From Vesta saturnalis (lineage: Eukaryota > Arthropoda > Insecta > Coleoptera > Lampyridae), in contig JARFJB010000113.1 in NCBI GenBank assembly GCA_036346205.1, positions 753,001-817,000 of the forward strand: 64,000 bases of DNA, written 5' to 3'. A program made the position numbers and the translations under genes. The notes under the pieces are model-generated. The model searched no databases. It saw only the letters and a program-made list of their open reading frames with translations, and was not told the DNA's origin. Positions 22,433 to 34,100 of the stretch are shown here, one piece after another (the stretch's first letter is position 1; each line of letters opens with the position of its first letter).

Positions 22433-22720
22433 AGCCTTCTATGGTAAATTTTTTAAATGTAAACCTATAAAATCAAGTTGAGTTGAAGTCATTTTATCCG
22501 TCCTAGAGTAGCTAAAAACTGCCCGTTTTTTTCAAAAATTTTCCCCGGACCCCCCGCTCCCCTGTGGGGTATTCCATACCCCCCCGACCCCCCGGAAGAT
22601 CCTACGTCCGGATTTGGCCTCAAAATATTATGGTAACCCTATTTATACACAAAGATTGTTTGTTTGGAAAGGTTTCGAAAATATTCGCCCCTCATGACGT
22701 CACACTTACGTCTATTCTAG

Positions 22721-23156
22721 CGTCTGTTGCTACATTCAACCAACGATTTAACTCCTACTTTAATTGCAATATACCGGGTGTAACGAGTATCTGTATTACC
22801 TGAACTACTGCAAGGTTGTTCGGGCCAATTTACTTCCTATAAATTTCTTGACTACTTTGTTGATTATTGTAGTTATTTACTGTGGACCGAACAAGCTTTT
22901 CTATTTACTGTATACAGTGTGAAGCGTAAGGCGTTCCTTAATTAAATTCTTTATTTTTTTTTCTCTTACTGAACATCCCAATGGGATTATGTGTGAAATT
23001 AGCCGATTCCGAGTACGAATAGTAAGATCTTACAACGATCGGAAGGGGGCATATAATAATTTTACTTTTATTTTTATTTTAATTGAAATTTAAATTATAA
23101 TTTGTCGTGGGCATAAGCCGAGGCTCACTGCTTGCCATCGTGGGCTTTGGTGGATT

Positions 23157-23158
<2 letters not shown>
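22721..23158. other. Non-coding stretch, nothing recognised
   Basis: Flank of the ISL2EU element up to the (TA)n tract. GC is somewhat higher around 23105-23150, but no family was recognised. Confidence 0.4.

Positions 23159-23229
<71 letters not shown>
23159..23229. repeat. (TA)n microsatellite left of DD41D mariner
   Basis: About 70 bp of alternating AT; the mariner terminal repeat starts at its right edge. Confidence 0.95.
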
Positions 23230-23231
<2 letters not shown>

Positions 23232-24299
23232 GGTGGTCGTAAAGTAAGGAATAAATTGAATATCTCGTAAAGCACAATTTTATTCAAAAATCGCTCGGAC
23301 CCGTCGATTTTATATTTTTCGGGGCATATTTTGCGAAAAAAAAAATTTTATACAGGGTGCCTCAAAAAAGACTTGCTAAAAAAAATGTTTTTTTTCAAAT
23401 TGCAACCCAATTTTTTTATTGCATTTTTGGATTTCCCTTACAATTCTAAACATCTGGCATGCAGCATGTGCTATACCTAAGTCCAAGCGTTTTGGAGTTA
23501 TTCGCATTCAAAATTTAAAAATTAAAAAAAGGTCATGAAGAAAACGAGATAGAACATCCGGATTTGTCACACGTAACATCTGGTTCCAACAAGATGGTGC
23601 TCCCCCATTTTGCTGTGGTAGTTCGAACTTATTTGCACGACACTTTCCCAAACAGGTGGATTGGAAGGAGCGGTGTTATTGAGTGGCCACCAAGATCACC
23701 CGATCTAACACCACTAGACTTTTTTTTATGGGGATACCTTAAAAGCAAGGTATTTAAAAGCCAACCGGCAAATCTAGATGATTTAAAACAACGCATCCGT
23801 CAAGAAATACGTCGAATAACGCCCGAAATGGTTCGAAATGTGCAGCAGGAATTTGTAGATCGATTAGGCTATTGTCAGTTGACTAACGGAGGACATTTCG
23901 AACATTTGCTGAAATAAAATTATTTTTAAGTTTACGAATCTTTGTTTTCGATATAATAAAACGTTATAAAAATTATTTTATTTTTCGTGTTCTTCATGAC
24001 CTTTTTTCAATTTTTAAATTTTGAATGCGAATAACTCCAAAACGCTTGGACTTAGCTATAGCACATGCTGCATGACAAATGTTTAGAATTGTAAGGGCAA
24101 TCCAAAAATGCAATAAAAAAATTGGGTTGCAATTTGAAAAAAAAAATTTGTTTAGCAATCTTTTTTGAGACACCCTGTATAAAATTTTTTTTTCGCAAAA
24201 TATGCCCCGAAAAATTATAAAATCGACGGGTCCGAGCGATTTTTGAAAAAAATTGTGCTTTACGAGATATTGAATTTATTCCTTACTTTACGACCACCC

Positions 24300-24301
<2 letters not shown>
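23230..24301 (+). mobile_element. DD41D-type mariner, internally deleted, inserted in (TA)n
   Basis: 1,072 bp flanked by (TA)n on both sides. The ends are CCGGTGGTCGTAAAGTAAGG against CCGGGTGGTCGTAAAGTAAG. The inverted arms are about 315 bp each (23230-23545 and 23985-24301), far longer than the ~30 bp usual in mariners. Only the C-terminal third of the transposase is kept between the arms. Confidence 0.88.
23545..23917 (+). pseudogene. mariner transposase C-terminus (DD41D spacing)
   Basis: The sequence before 23590 reads WFQQDGAPP, then a one-base loss in the CCCCC run shifts the frame to HFAVVV. After RWIGRSGVIEWPPRSPDL comes TPLDFFLWG. From the Asp of QQDGAP to that of PLDFF there are 41 residues, the DD41D arrangement of one mariner group. 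The frame ends at 23917 (HFEHLLK). The first catalytic Asp and the DNA-binding domain are missing. Confidence 0.88.

Positions 24302-24331
<30 letters not shown>
24302..24331. repeat. (TA)n microsatellite right of DD41D mariner
   Basis: About 30 bp of alternating AT, continuing the tract into which the mariner inserted. Confidence 0.95.
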
Positions 24332-24336
<5 letters not shown>

Positions 24337-25269
24337 TTATTCTTTTGTCAAAATACCGACAATAAAAATTACTTTATCGGGGGATTTGTCGACTCATTTC
24401 TACTTCCTCCTTTCATTCATCTTTCTTTCTTTTTCTTTTTTTTTGGTAAATCCTGTTACAGGCTTTACTCTCCTTTCAACACTAGTTGAGTACTTCCTTA
24501 TTAAAGCCTGTGACGCCTACTCATATCCGGTTCCTATTTAACCAGACTACTATCAATTTAAGCTACACCTCCACAACAACCACGCATCCGAGTGTTCTGC
24601 GGTCTTCCGACCGTACGCCTGAGTTTAGTCGAACCCACTCATTCTTTTTATGCCATTTAATGGTTAGACACGTGGCACATGTCATACTCTATATAGCTAA
24701 GTGCCATTAGCAAAATTTTTATCTTTCGTTCTCACTGCGTTACGTATAAACGAAGCGGAATTTTATTGATGAGTAGGAGGTTAAGAGTAGTTTAAAAATT
24801 GATTAATCTAATTAAACGTAATAAAGACTCGCTCTGTAATTAGGGGTGAAAACTAGTTAATTTGTTTTGATATAAGTAGCAACAGTTAGTTGCTTTGCTA
24901 ATGATAACCGCTGTTATTTGAACCGTAATAATTCAATTTTAAATAAATTAATAGAGTTCGCATTTATTAAGAATCATTCATTTTCATCCATCATTGGTGA
25001 AGGAATTTTGTTTGTCAAGCGGACCTGTAACCTTTGTCAACTACGGTATCTGCCTTTTCTCCGTAGTAGTTTTGTTTTAGGCACATCTTCCACCGCAGGA
25101 TAAAACCCTGAGTATTATCCCCACTGAGATACCTGGAGCAACCGTTTGGAAACCGTACAAGTTCAGGATTGAACCCAAAGACCGCCTGGGCATTATCTAA
25201 CCTTTGGGTGGCGCCCGAATCCGTTTTGAAATAAAATGATCGTATCTTATAAGTATCTTTAATAAATTT
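24332..25269. other. Non-coding stretch, nothing recognised
   Basis: No gene recognised. The segment 25080-25230 is more GC-rich than its surroundings (GGATTGAACCC, GGTGGCGCCCGAATCC) and may be part of an unknown repeat or the leader of the LINE that follows. Confidence 0.35.
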
Positions 25270-26215
25270 ATTTACAAACTTGTTTAATTTTTGTATTGGT
25301 GCTCGTTGAGGGCAAGCTTCACAAAGTTGATGTTGTATACACAGATATCTCTAAGAATTTTGATCATATCCCACACACCATCTTAATCGGTAAGCCGGAA
25401 TTTTATGGATTTCACTATAGTCTTTTAAATTTCTTCAGATCATATATTGAAAATCGCCTTCAGTGTGTTACATTTAAGAACTTTAACTCCCCTCGTATAC
25501 ATGCAAATTTAGGTGTGCCGCAAGGGTCTAATCTGGGACTACTGCTGTTTGTTCTGTTTGTAAATGATCTAACTGATGTATTGCGCTGACGTAAGTTATT
25601 GTTTATTGATGATCTCAAAGTGTATTCATCGATAAATAATTATAAGGATTGTCTAGAACTTAAAAAAATCAATTTATTATCAGAATGGTGCAATAATTTC
25701 TTAACACTGAATGTGAATAAGTGTAAGGTAATTACATACACTCGTATAGTTAATCTGGTCATATTCAGTTATTGGATTAATTCAATTTTAATACAAAGGT
25801 GCAAATCAATAAAGATTTAGGTATGAAATTTACCTTCTCAACCATATAAGTCAAGTTCAGCCGTTCAGCAAACCGTTCTCTGGGCTTTATCATTTATCAG
25901 TAACAGTAAACAAATTTTAAATCAACCGGCAATACAATCGCTATACTTTTATCTAGTTCGATCTAAACTTGAATACTGCTCTTCAATTTATAATCCGGTT
26001 TATAGCTTCACAAAACTGCTGTGGACACCGTTCAGAGGAAGTTTTTTAAGTTTTTCCACTTTAAAATGTACGGGATCTATCCCACTAGAGGCACTAATCA
26101 TGCTGAACGTTGCACATCTTGTCACTGGATTCCAGGAGAATCATGAATGGTATCACGTTTCTCTATAGTCTATTACATAATCTTATTGACTGCCCGCAGC
26201 TCCTAAGTTAAAATT
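25270..26215 (+). pseudogene. LINE reverse transcriptase relic (Jockey/CR1-like)
   Basis: The frame 25296-25589 shows RT motifs in order: VDVVYTDISKNFDHIPH (with the first catalytic Asp), LGVPQGSNLGLLLFVLFVNDL, then after a stop LLFIDDLKVYS, where the catalytic box FADD has become FIDD, and WCNNFLTLNVNKCKV. After a break near 25820 the typical RT tail follows in pieces (ANRSLGFI, FKMYGIYPTRG) up to about 26200. No endonuclease or ORF1 is present. Several stops make this a dead, 5'-truncated copy. Confidence 0.88.
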
Positions 26216-27295
26216 ATTAGTTGTATTATTTTAAAATAATACTCCAAAATCAGTAATTTTTTGACTTTCAACAAGAGTATTTTTTTATGGCTAATTATTT
26301 AAAAAATACCATTTTTTTTCCAAAAAATTAAAAATATCCCCATAAAAAAAGGTTTGGGGCCAAAATAACTGGCACCCCCACTTTATCGATGCTCCTATAC
26401 AAAATATTAAAAAATTGTCAACACTATCTTTTATGACCTAATCAAAGGTATTTATGGTCTAAACGATCTTAAACCGTTTCAGAGATAATAAGAAAAAGGA
26501 TTTTTGGGGCCACTTTTACAGGGCCGTATCTTTTTAAGATGGCATTTTCGGACACATTAACCAAACTAACGTTATTTTTTAATATTCTATTTACCCTAGA
26601 AATTAGAAAACCGTTTTCTGAAACACCCTGTATAAGGGAGCGAAAAACACCTTTTATTATTGAAATTAATAAAAATTGTACAAATTTTGGGGACTATGGC
26701 CTAAGAAACTGCACATAAAGCAAAGTAAAATACAATTAACAAGATAGTTGTTGATGATAGTGAAACACTCCCCTAAGGGAGGAACACCAGGAAAAGGAAC
26801 TTGTTCGTTGTTTCTTTCGGATAATATACGTTTCTGTTTCTATATAGGTTGTACGTTTTTTAAGCTTTCTAAACAAAGCAAAATACCTGAAAAATATTTA
26901 TTGAATATCAGAATGTAAAATCTGCCACTTCATAATATAGAAAAGTGTTATTATATGATATTTTATTTGCAGGTATTGTAATTGAGAAATTAAGCACCTT
27001 AGTGTACAGTTAAGTACATCTACTATGTGAGACAAACTGTTGTAATTGCGACACATTGTAATTCTTCCAAAGCATTTGTTGTAGGAGTAGTATAATAAAA
27101 AATAAAAAAGTTTCTTGACAAATACATAACAATGTTGAAGTACATTAGCGATAATAGGTTAGGACGGTCAATTTGGATGTGAATAAGCTTATAAAGAAAA
27201 ATTACTCTATGAAAAACCAGTAAGAAGCCATATCGCCTGTGAAAATGTATTTTTTCTATGACCTTCTATGAAAAGACAGCTATCGTCTCCGCAAG
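26216..27295. other. Non-coding stretch, probably old transposon debris
   Basis: No coding region. The phrase AAACACCCTGTATAAGG near 26622 resembles the ends of other mariners in this window (CACCCTGTATA), so part of 26230-26640 may be a decayed mariner or MITE end. Nothing is recognised in 26700-27290. Confidence 0.35.
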
Positions 27296-29008
27296 TAGTA
27301 CCGGGGTACTATCCCCTCCACTTTTTTACATCACAAGCCCCGCCCTCCGGCACCGTTCGCACCACTTTTTATATATGCCCACGTTAGGTCGTATTTTTAG
27401 CCTTGAGAGATCGGGTTTGGCCTTGGAGTTAGTCTAGGGGTTGACCCCCGGAGTTGACCTTGAGCTGGAATAGGTATTCTAAAATTGGTTCAATTCTTGT
27501 AATACAGGAACTTGTTCTAGGACTTCGCCCCTGTCGTAAAAATTGTATTCTCTTAAGGCATAGATGCCGTAAGACTAAAACTTAAGTTTAAATAAAAATA
27601 ATTAAATCGTATTATTGTTTTATAGAAGCAGATGGACTTGGACTTGGTATTTTTTAAGATGACATATCTATTAAACTTATTACAGGTAGTGTAAACCTAA
27701 AAACTAAATACTCATGAAAAATGATTAAATCGTATTATTGATAGAAGCAGGTGGATTTGGCGTTTTTAAGTTAATAATGTATTTTATGGTTATTAAAATT
27801 ATTACAGATAACACAAGACTAAAGATTAAATATGAATGAAAATGATTAAACCGTATTATTTATAGAAGCGGATGGCTTTGGTATTTTTTAAAGCTGGTGT
27901 TTATGCCTATCTAACGAAGTTTAAATATCATTCTGCTGGGAATAAATGTTTTTGTTTTTACAATGTGGTTTATTTTTCGTAATGCGTTTATTGTAAAAGA
28001 CATTGCATAATTGTAATTAAAATTATTATTACATTTCTTTTAATTCCTATCTACAGATTGTGACCTTTTACCTATACGAAAATTTATTTATACCTACATA
28101 GTTTAAATTATTTTACTTCGATGTCATTAAAATAAAATGAGTAATTCAGTTTGCTTACGGCAATAACATACTTTAAAATGATTTTACCTATAGAATGCTT
28201 ACATTAAGCTGTTGTACAATGCAATCGGAAAGAAACAAGCACTCATTGACATAGTGTTAAATTAATGTGTTTTACAAATATTTTCTAAATTTTTGCTGTT
28301 GCTGCAAAATATATTAATGACTAAAGTTAAGTATTAGGCACAATAATATTTTCTTCTTTGATGTGGTCTCGTTTTTTTATCGGTAAATTCTCTTATCGGG
28401 TATATCTGACAACTATCGATTGATTGATTGTCAGCATCTGTACATTCGAAAAAATTATGCCTGATTTATTTGCATGTTGAATTACACACATAGGTACTTC
28501 ACGATATATTGACTTATACCAGCAGGGATTAATAGCCATGCTAATTAAACGCTTTTAAATTTTCTAATCGGAAATAAGAGTGATGTAATTTAGCTTATTT
28601 GAAATTTCATTTCATTCATCTCAACGTTTTTCATCTTGAACGATTATATTATAATAGTTTATTAACAACCCGCAAAACATTTAATATCCCTGATGCTGGT
28701 TCACAATAATAATAATGCTCATTCCATGGCAATTATACTTTAAATACATGCAAAAGGATAATACAGCCTTCATTTGCTATTATTATTACATAGATGCGAG
28801 ACTATTCTTAAATTAGCTGTATTCAGCACGACCCTGGAAATACTACACACACTTTCAAACCTTCAAACCTAGTTCTCAAAAGCTGTACCTTATTCATCTT
28901 TTTGAATTTATCTTTACCCGATTTTGAGCCAGTAGTACGTTTTCTATTTTATCTTGAGACATTTTCTATTGTTACTAATTGAGCGAACCATTAATATTAG
29001 CACATATA
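27296..29008 (+). mobile_element. Second, one-ended Maverick copy, diverged
   Basis: It starts AGTAGTACCGGGGTACTATC and continues with CACAAGCCCCGCC and TATATGCCCACGT, like the left arm at 18607. Further on it aligns patchily with the interior of the first copy: GGGATTAATAGC, AAATAAGAGTGA, TGAACGATTATATT, ATCCCTGAT and TAGTACGTTTT occur in the same order at 28530-28950 and 20500-20870. No right arm is present; a mariner begins at 29009. No protease fragment was found. The copy has diverged far more than the arms of the first copy have from each other. Confidence 0.68.
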
Positions 29009-30620
29009 CAGCGTGAGCCAAAAAGAATGGGGTTAAGTTGATTTCTCGCAATTTTTTTTAAATTTTTACACAGTTGGTAGGGCTGCGTCATTTCCTTTAG
29101 TTCATACATGGGCATAGCACTTATAGGGGTTACGCAGTACATATTTCAATATTCTAATTAAACTTTATTTCATTAAACGAAAGTCCATTTTTTTAATACT
29201 TCGTTTTTATGTAATTCAACCCAAAAAAAATGTGTATTGTTTCACTATAACAGGGCCTCTATTGTATTGGCAAAATCAGATGTACAAAAATAAATTAGGA
29301 CTAGATACAAAGTCAAATGTGAATGTTAAAAAAAAATATACCTATAGGGTGGCTAAATTCCTATTCAAACATGTTTATGGTATGCATAAATTTAGACTAA
29401 AAACTATAGTAAATGTTCAAAATGACAGCCATCATTGACTATACACAAATTTACTCGTCTTTTCTTATTTTCAAATAAACCTACCAAAGTGTTTCCATCG
29501 ATTCTTCTCTAATAATTGCTTCTTGTAATTCTTCTAAAGTACGTAAACGGTTTTGAAACACTTTATTTTTCAAATGTCCAAATAAAAAAAAAATCTAAAG
29601 ACGTCAAATCAGACGAATGTGCTGGACAAAAAATTGTAAAAAAACTATGCTTGCATTAGCAACATGTGGCGGTGCATGGTCCTGCTGAAAATACCCATTT
29701 CTAATTTCATCATCATGCAACTCTTCTATGAATGGTTGCAATATATGTGTTCGATAACGTTCAGCATTATTGTATCATTAAAAAATATTGTCCAATTATC
29801 CTACGTCTTGACAGTGCAATCCAGACTCCAATTTTCAATGGGTGAAGATTGTGTTCAACAAAGTTGTGTGGATTGTCAGCTGCCCAACTCCGAAAATTTT
29901 GATTATTTATGTAACCAGACAAGTGAAACTATGCCTCATCTGACATAAATATCAAATTTAGAACATCATAGTTGTTCAGATTATTGTGGAACCATTCACA
30001 GTATTTTAAATGTTGACAATGATCAGCAGGTAACAATCGTTGTACAGCTGTCACTTTGTAAGGATACATATGCAAATTCACTTTCGATGCTCTGCGACAA
30101 GTAGATTAAACCACACCTGCAAAACAAATCGATTACGCTGTTAAACGAACATAAACTTAAAGAACATAAATATTAACTTAAACACTCAATTTGTGAGCAT
30201 TAATAATGATTGTAATTTGTTTTTAGTAATAAAAAACTAAAATTTAGAAGTGTAAGAAACTCACCTGATTGTGCACTTAATTTTCTCAACGATTTAGTAG
30301 GACTTCGTTCTATTCGTTGTAAATTACTTACAGTTTCTTCAGTTAACACTTGTGGTCGGCCAGTTGACTTCTTCTTACAGATACAATTATGAGCATCAAA
30401 ATGTGAAACAATTCTATGCTTCTCTTTAAAAAATGTTTTGTATGGTATATGAACATCGGGAAATGCTTCTTCAAATTGTTGTCGGCATGACACCAGCGAA
30501 TAGGTTCAGCTTCCATGTTCGTTACGCGCACCACTTCGATAATGAGCTTTTAAAATAACACCCTTTTGCTCCTGGGATAAAGGCATTTTGTATTGTAAAT
30601 AAAATATTAAAATTACACAT
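29009..30620 (-). mobile_element. mariner/Tc1-like element with an intron, right end lost
   Basis: After TA at 29007-29008 it begins CAGCGTGAGCCAAAAAGAAT, a mariner-type terminus. The transposase runs on the minus strand. A matching inverted end near 30.6-30.8 kb was not seen. Confidence 0.7.
29470..30586 (-). pseudogene. mariner/Tc1-like transposase, two exons, broken
   Basis: ATG at 30586 gives MPLSQEQKGVILKAHYRSG, with a stop near 30509 before CRQQFEEAFPDV. The helix-turn-helix follows (STGRPQVLTEETVSNLQRI, SLRKLSAQSG). A clean intron (CAG|GTGAGT at about 30267 to TTTGCAG at 30119) leads to exon 2, which reads FMSDEAWFHLSGY (first Asp), LHPLKIGVWIALSRRRI, HDDEIRNGYFQQDHAPPHVA (second Asp), then decays before the third acidic residue. 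Introns are uncommon in mariner transposases, so this one is noteworthy, though the copy is dead. Confidence 0.82.
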
Positions 30621-31195
30621 CGTAACCTCAATTTTATGTTTACTCTTACCTTATTGAAAACACAACAAAGCTGTTTGTTCTGAAAAGAACAGTTCTTGAA
30701 GAATCTATTTAGCCAGATAAAATAGAATGAATAGAGATAATTTACAAAATTCGTAAGCGATGTACCGGCAATGAAATACAGATATCAAGTAGACCTTAGA
30801 AAAACCCCTTTAGAAAAGAAAGTTATATGCGCAAGGTTAAAAATAGTTTTAGTTTGTGGATCAGACACTTGACGGTAGTGTTTTAATTTGTAATTTGGCG
30901 GTAAATTTAAATTCAAACTTCCAAGTTTTATGTATTAACCACAGCTATTTCGATGTATTGACGTAATTACATCATTTACAAACTATAAAATTGACAATTA
31001 CAAAGAAATTAACTTTATAATTTTTGCAAATGATGTACTGAAAGCAATATCTACATCGAAACAGCTGTAATTAAATAAAAAGAAATTTAAACATTATTTA
31101 GCCTAATTTGAGAATATCATTTACGAAACTGTAAAAATTATAAAAACATAAATCACTTCATATAATTTATAATCTGATTCATACATTTTGTGTAA
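30621..31195. other. Non-coding stretch holding a dispersed repeat
   Basis: Apart from the repeat at about 30745-30925 (listed separately) no feature is recognised. Confidence 0.45.
30745..30925. repeat. Dispersed repeat shared with the THAP/zinc-finger promoter region
   Basis: GGATCAGACACTTGACGGTAG then TGTTTTAATTTGTAATTTGG and CGGTAAATTTAAATT match the reverse complement of about 46655-46795 (and 51780-51915), where GATCAGACACATGGCGCTAG and TGTTTTAATTTGTGATTTGG occur in the same order. The upstream AAAGTTATATGCGCAAGGTTAA matches AAAGTCGTATGCTGAGGTTAA. This is a diverged interspersed repeat. Confidence 0.65.
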
Positions 31196-31199
31196 CATA

Positions 31200-34100
31200 C
31201 TGCCGTGCTAAGACAAGAAGTCGTATCTACAAAAATTGCGTTTTTTGGGTTTTGCCGGATTTTGGCACATTAAGGCATTTTCTAACACATAGGCAAGGTC
31301 TGGAAGTCGTATCTGTATTAGAAATAGTGATATAGAACGATATTTGTTTGTCGTATCTGCATAATTGAGCATATACTAGGCCAAAAAGTCGTATTGCATA
31401 TTACTAGGTCAGTGTGTCGTATCTGAAATAAAATTTGTTAGATACGACATTTGGGCTTAGTATCTCATAGTGGGCGGGTCCATTATTTACCAGGACAGAA
31501 AGTGAGGTTAAATTTGTTGATATTGTGCGTAGTAATATTTTACGTTCAGTTTACAGTCGATTTCTCACTTTTTGTGTATTGTTTTACTTGTTTTGCGATT
31601 CTATTATATTTCAAATCAATATTAAGTGATTAAGTGTTTGAATATTTGTCTAATAAGAGTATTTTATCGTAGGTTCTTTATTTGATCGAAACCAAGGTAG
31701 GTTTTTCAATTAATATCGGTAAGTTTTACGGTTATGCATTATCTACATAAGTGTTGTAATTTTTGTAGATGTCTGATAGAAGTAAAATGTTAGTAACATT
31801 GGCGTTAATCAAAAAACTTGCTGAGAAAATGGCTTCTTATAAGACTAAAAAAATACGAATATACGATAAAAATGTTGATCTAGATTTTATTCCTGAACCA
31901 GAGTTGAAGAAGTTCAAAGTGACACCAAAACCTGGCGGAAGCTCAAAAAGTATGTAAAGTTTTATTATAAAATATGCAGTTGCGAACACGACTATTTTTA
32001 TATAGACATAAAAAATTACCATGATAATAATAATATATACCATGGTTTTCTTTGAAGAAACAATAGCGATACATTATTTTTTCTATGTCCTACCTGTTTA
32101 AAAATATTAATACATATACAACTATTTATAAGTAGGCTAGAATATATATTAATCATTTAATTTATTTCTAGTGCAAGAAAGTATAACTGATCGTGTGTCA
32201 CAAAAAGCCAAAATCAATATAATTTCCTATATAGTTGTTTGTAAAGCTCAAACAAGTATGCCAAACGAAGGCCTAGCTGATGAAGATCTGAAAAAAATGA
32301 TTGCTGAACCATTCGACGAACTTTTAGGCGAGGTTATGAAAATCAGCGAAAAAAATCTCCTAACAAAATTCACTAAAAAAGGAAAAGAAGAATATATGAC
32401 AGCACGATTGATGAGAGAAAAAAAGTGAAAAACATGGGGTTCAGGAGACATGCATGGAAAATTGTACAAAAAGATGTTCTGGAAAAATTACCATAAACAG
32501 ACAAAAAGCTGTAAATAAAGAATTCTGGGAATTAACCTCTGAACAGCAATGGTAATTTGTTTTCAGTTCAGTGAAGAGAATTGAAAAAAAGAGAAAAACT
32601 AAAGATGGAGATTCAAGGCGTAGTAACACAATTGTTTACTATTTGAAAAATGATTCAGGGATTGATGTTAACGTATATAAGAAATTTTTTTTTGCCATTT
32701 TGGGGTATCAGATCCATACGACAGAATCGTTAGAGATGTTCTTAATAAAACTGCTCCAAACAATTTACTCATCAAACCATTAAAGAGGGGGGGACCCGCC
32801 TGAGAAAAAAATTGATAGAAAAATCATGATTGAGCATATAAATTCTTTTCATCCAAGAATTTCCCATTATAGAAGAGAACATGCTCCCAATCGAAAATAC
32901 CTTCCGAGTGATATTAATATTAAATTAATGCACAGCGATTTTTTGCAACAGTATCCTGAAATGACTGTTTCATACGAACTTTATCTCCAACAAATAACAG
33001 ATATGAATATTTCGTTTGCGGTGCTCGGTCATGAGGAATGCTGGCAATGCGAATCATTCGACCTACACTCAAAAATTTCCAAACATGCAAAAACAAATGT
33101 TACTGTTGATTGCGAAGATTGCCAAAAATGGAAACTTCATCATGAACATACCATCGAAGCAAGAAATGAATATAAAAGGGACGCTTCTTTAACAGCAGGC
33201 ACTGAATCCTTATGTTTTTCAGCGGATTTGCAAAAGGTAACAATATATTATTACAACTTAAAAAACTAATGTTATTTTATAAATATTTTTGGGTAATTAT
33301 GTTACCACGTTGTGAAATGTTCAAAGAAATAATTTTTACGCCAAGGATCATTTGTTTCAACGAAAGTTTTGTTCCCCTGGGCAAGCAATCTCTGGACAAT
33401 AAGCCCGTCGCTGCAATTTGGCATGAAGGGGTGGCAGGAAGGAGTAAATCTGATATAATATCAACACTTTACAACTTTTTTTTGTTGCACCGTGACGCCA
33501 AAGAAATAATAATTTGGCTTGATAATTTTTTTTTGTGGTTGTATTAAATAGTACATTAATTTAAGAATCGTTCATTTATTTGGCGTGATATTAGAAAAGT
33601 TTTTAATTATTAATATGTAGAATTGAGAATGGCAATTTAAGTGACATTTCCTAGAACATATCTTTTGGGTGTAATATTTCATAAAGAGTTATAGTTCCCT
33701 TTCTTAAAAAATTGGATTTATATTATTGTATCCGCGCAACGCATGAAAACTTTTAGGGGGAAATACTCATTTGAGCTATTCTGAAAGTTTTTTTTCAATT
33801 CACTTGTTGCTAAATGTAATAGCATGCAGCATGTAGTTTCGGGGAATTTTCCCTAAATATTTGTGTAAAGTACCATCGGCAGATGGTAAGTTATTTTCTA
33901 ATTCATTATATTTAAAACTAAAGCCTTTGCTTTTTTTTAGGCACTTTTTTATTTTTTACTTTTAATTACTCACTTTTACTTACTTTATAACAATTTTATA
34001 TTTTATACGTTTACACCTTTTGCATACTTTAATAATGCATATATTTTTTATTTGTAATGGAATTAATTTTTAATTTTTAGTTTTAAAGTACCATTTTTTA

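Larger units (their letters stand above)
16035..22641 (+). mobile_element. hAT DNA transposon, split by a Maverick
   Basis: The 8-bp duplication TTTATACA lies at 16027-16034 and 22642-22649, the hAT hallmark. The ends are TAGGGTTACCAT, inverted and identical for 12 bp. The host sequence rejoins perfectly as the right terminal repeat of the ISL2EU element. Without the inserted Maverick (3,826 bp plus 6) the hAT is about 2.78 kb, a normal size. Confidence 0.96.
13031..22720. mobile_element. ISL2EU-type DNA transposon, split by a hAT element
   Basis: The left end runs AATAGACAGCGTAAGTTGTG then GACGTCAC, TTTCGAAACTTTTCC, and GCCATAAGAGAAAGTTTAGA. The same series occurs inverted at the right, but in two pieces: GCCATAAGAG and what follows it lie at about 15930-16026, and the outer part lies at 22650-22720 beyond the hAT insertion. 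Removing the hAT leaves about 3.08 kb with two convergent genes. ISL2EU elements are known to pair a THAP/DDE transposase with a YqaJ-type nuclease gene, exactly as here. Confidence 0.85.

Noticed and set aside
32248..32629. Minus-strand open frames opposite the Sola-like protein
   Set aside because: They are antisense to the recognisable plus-strand coding exons and show no family pattern.
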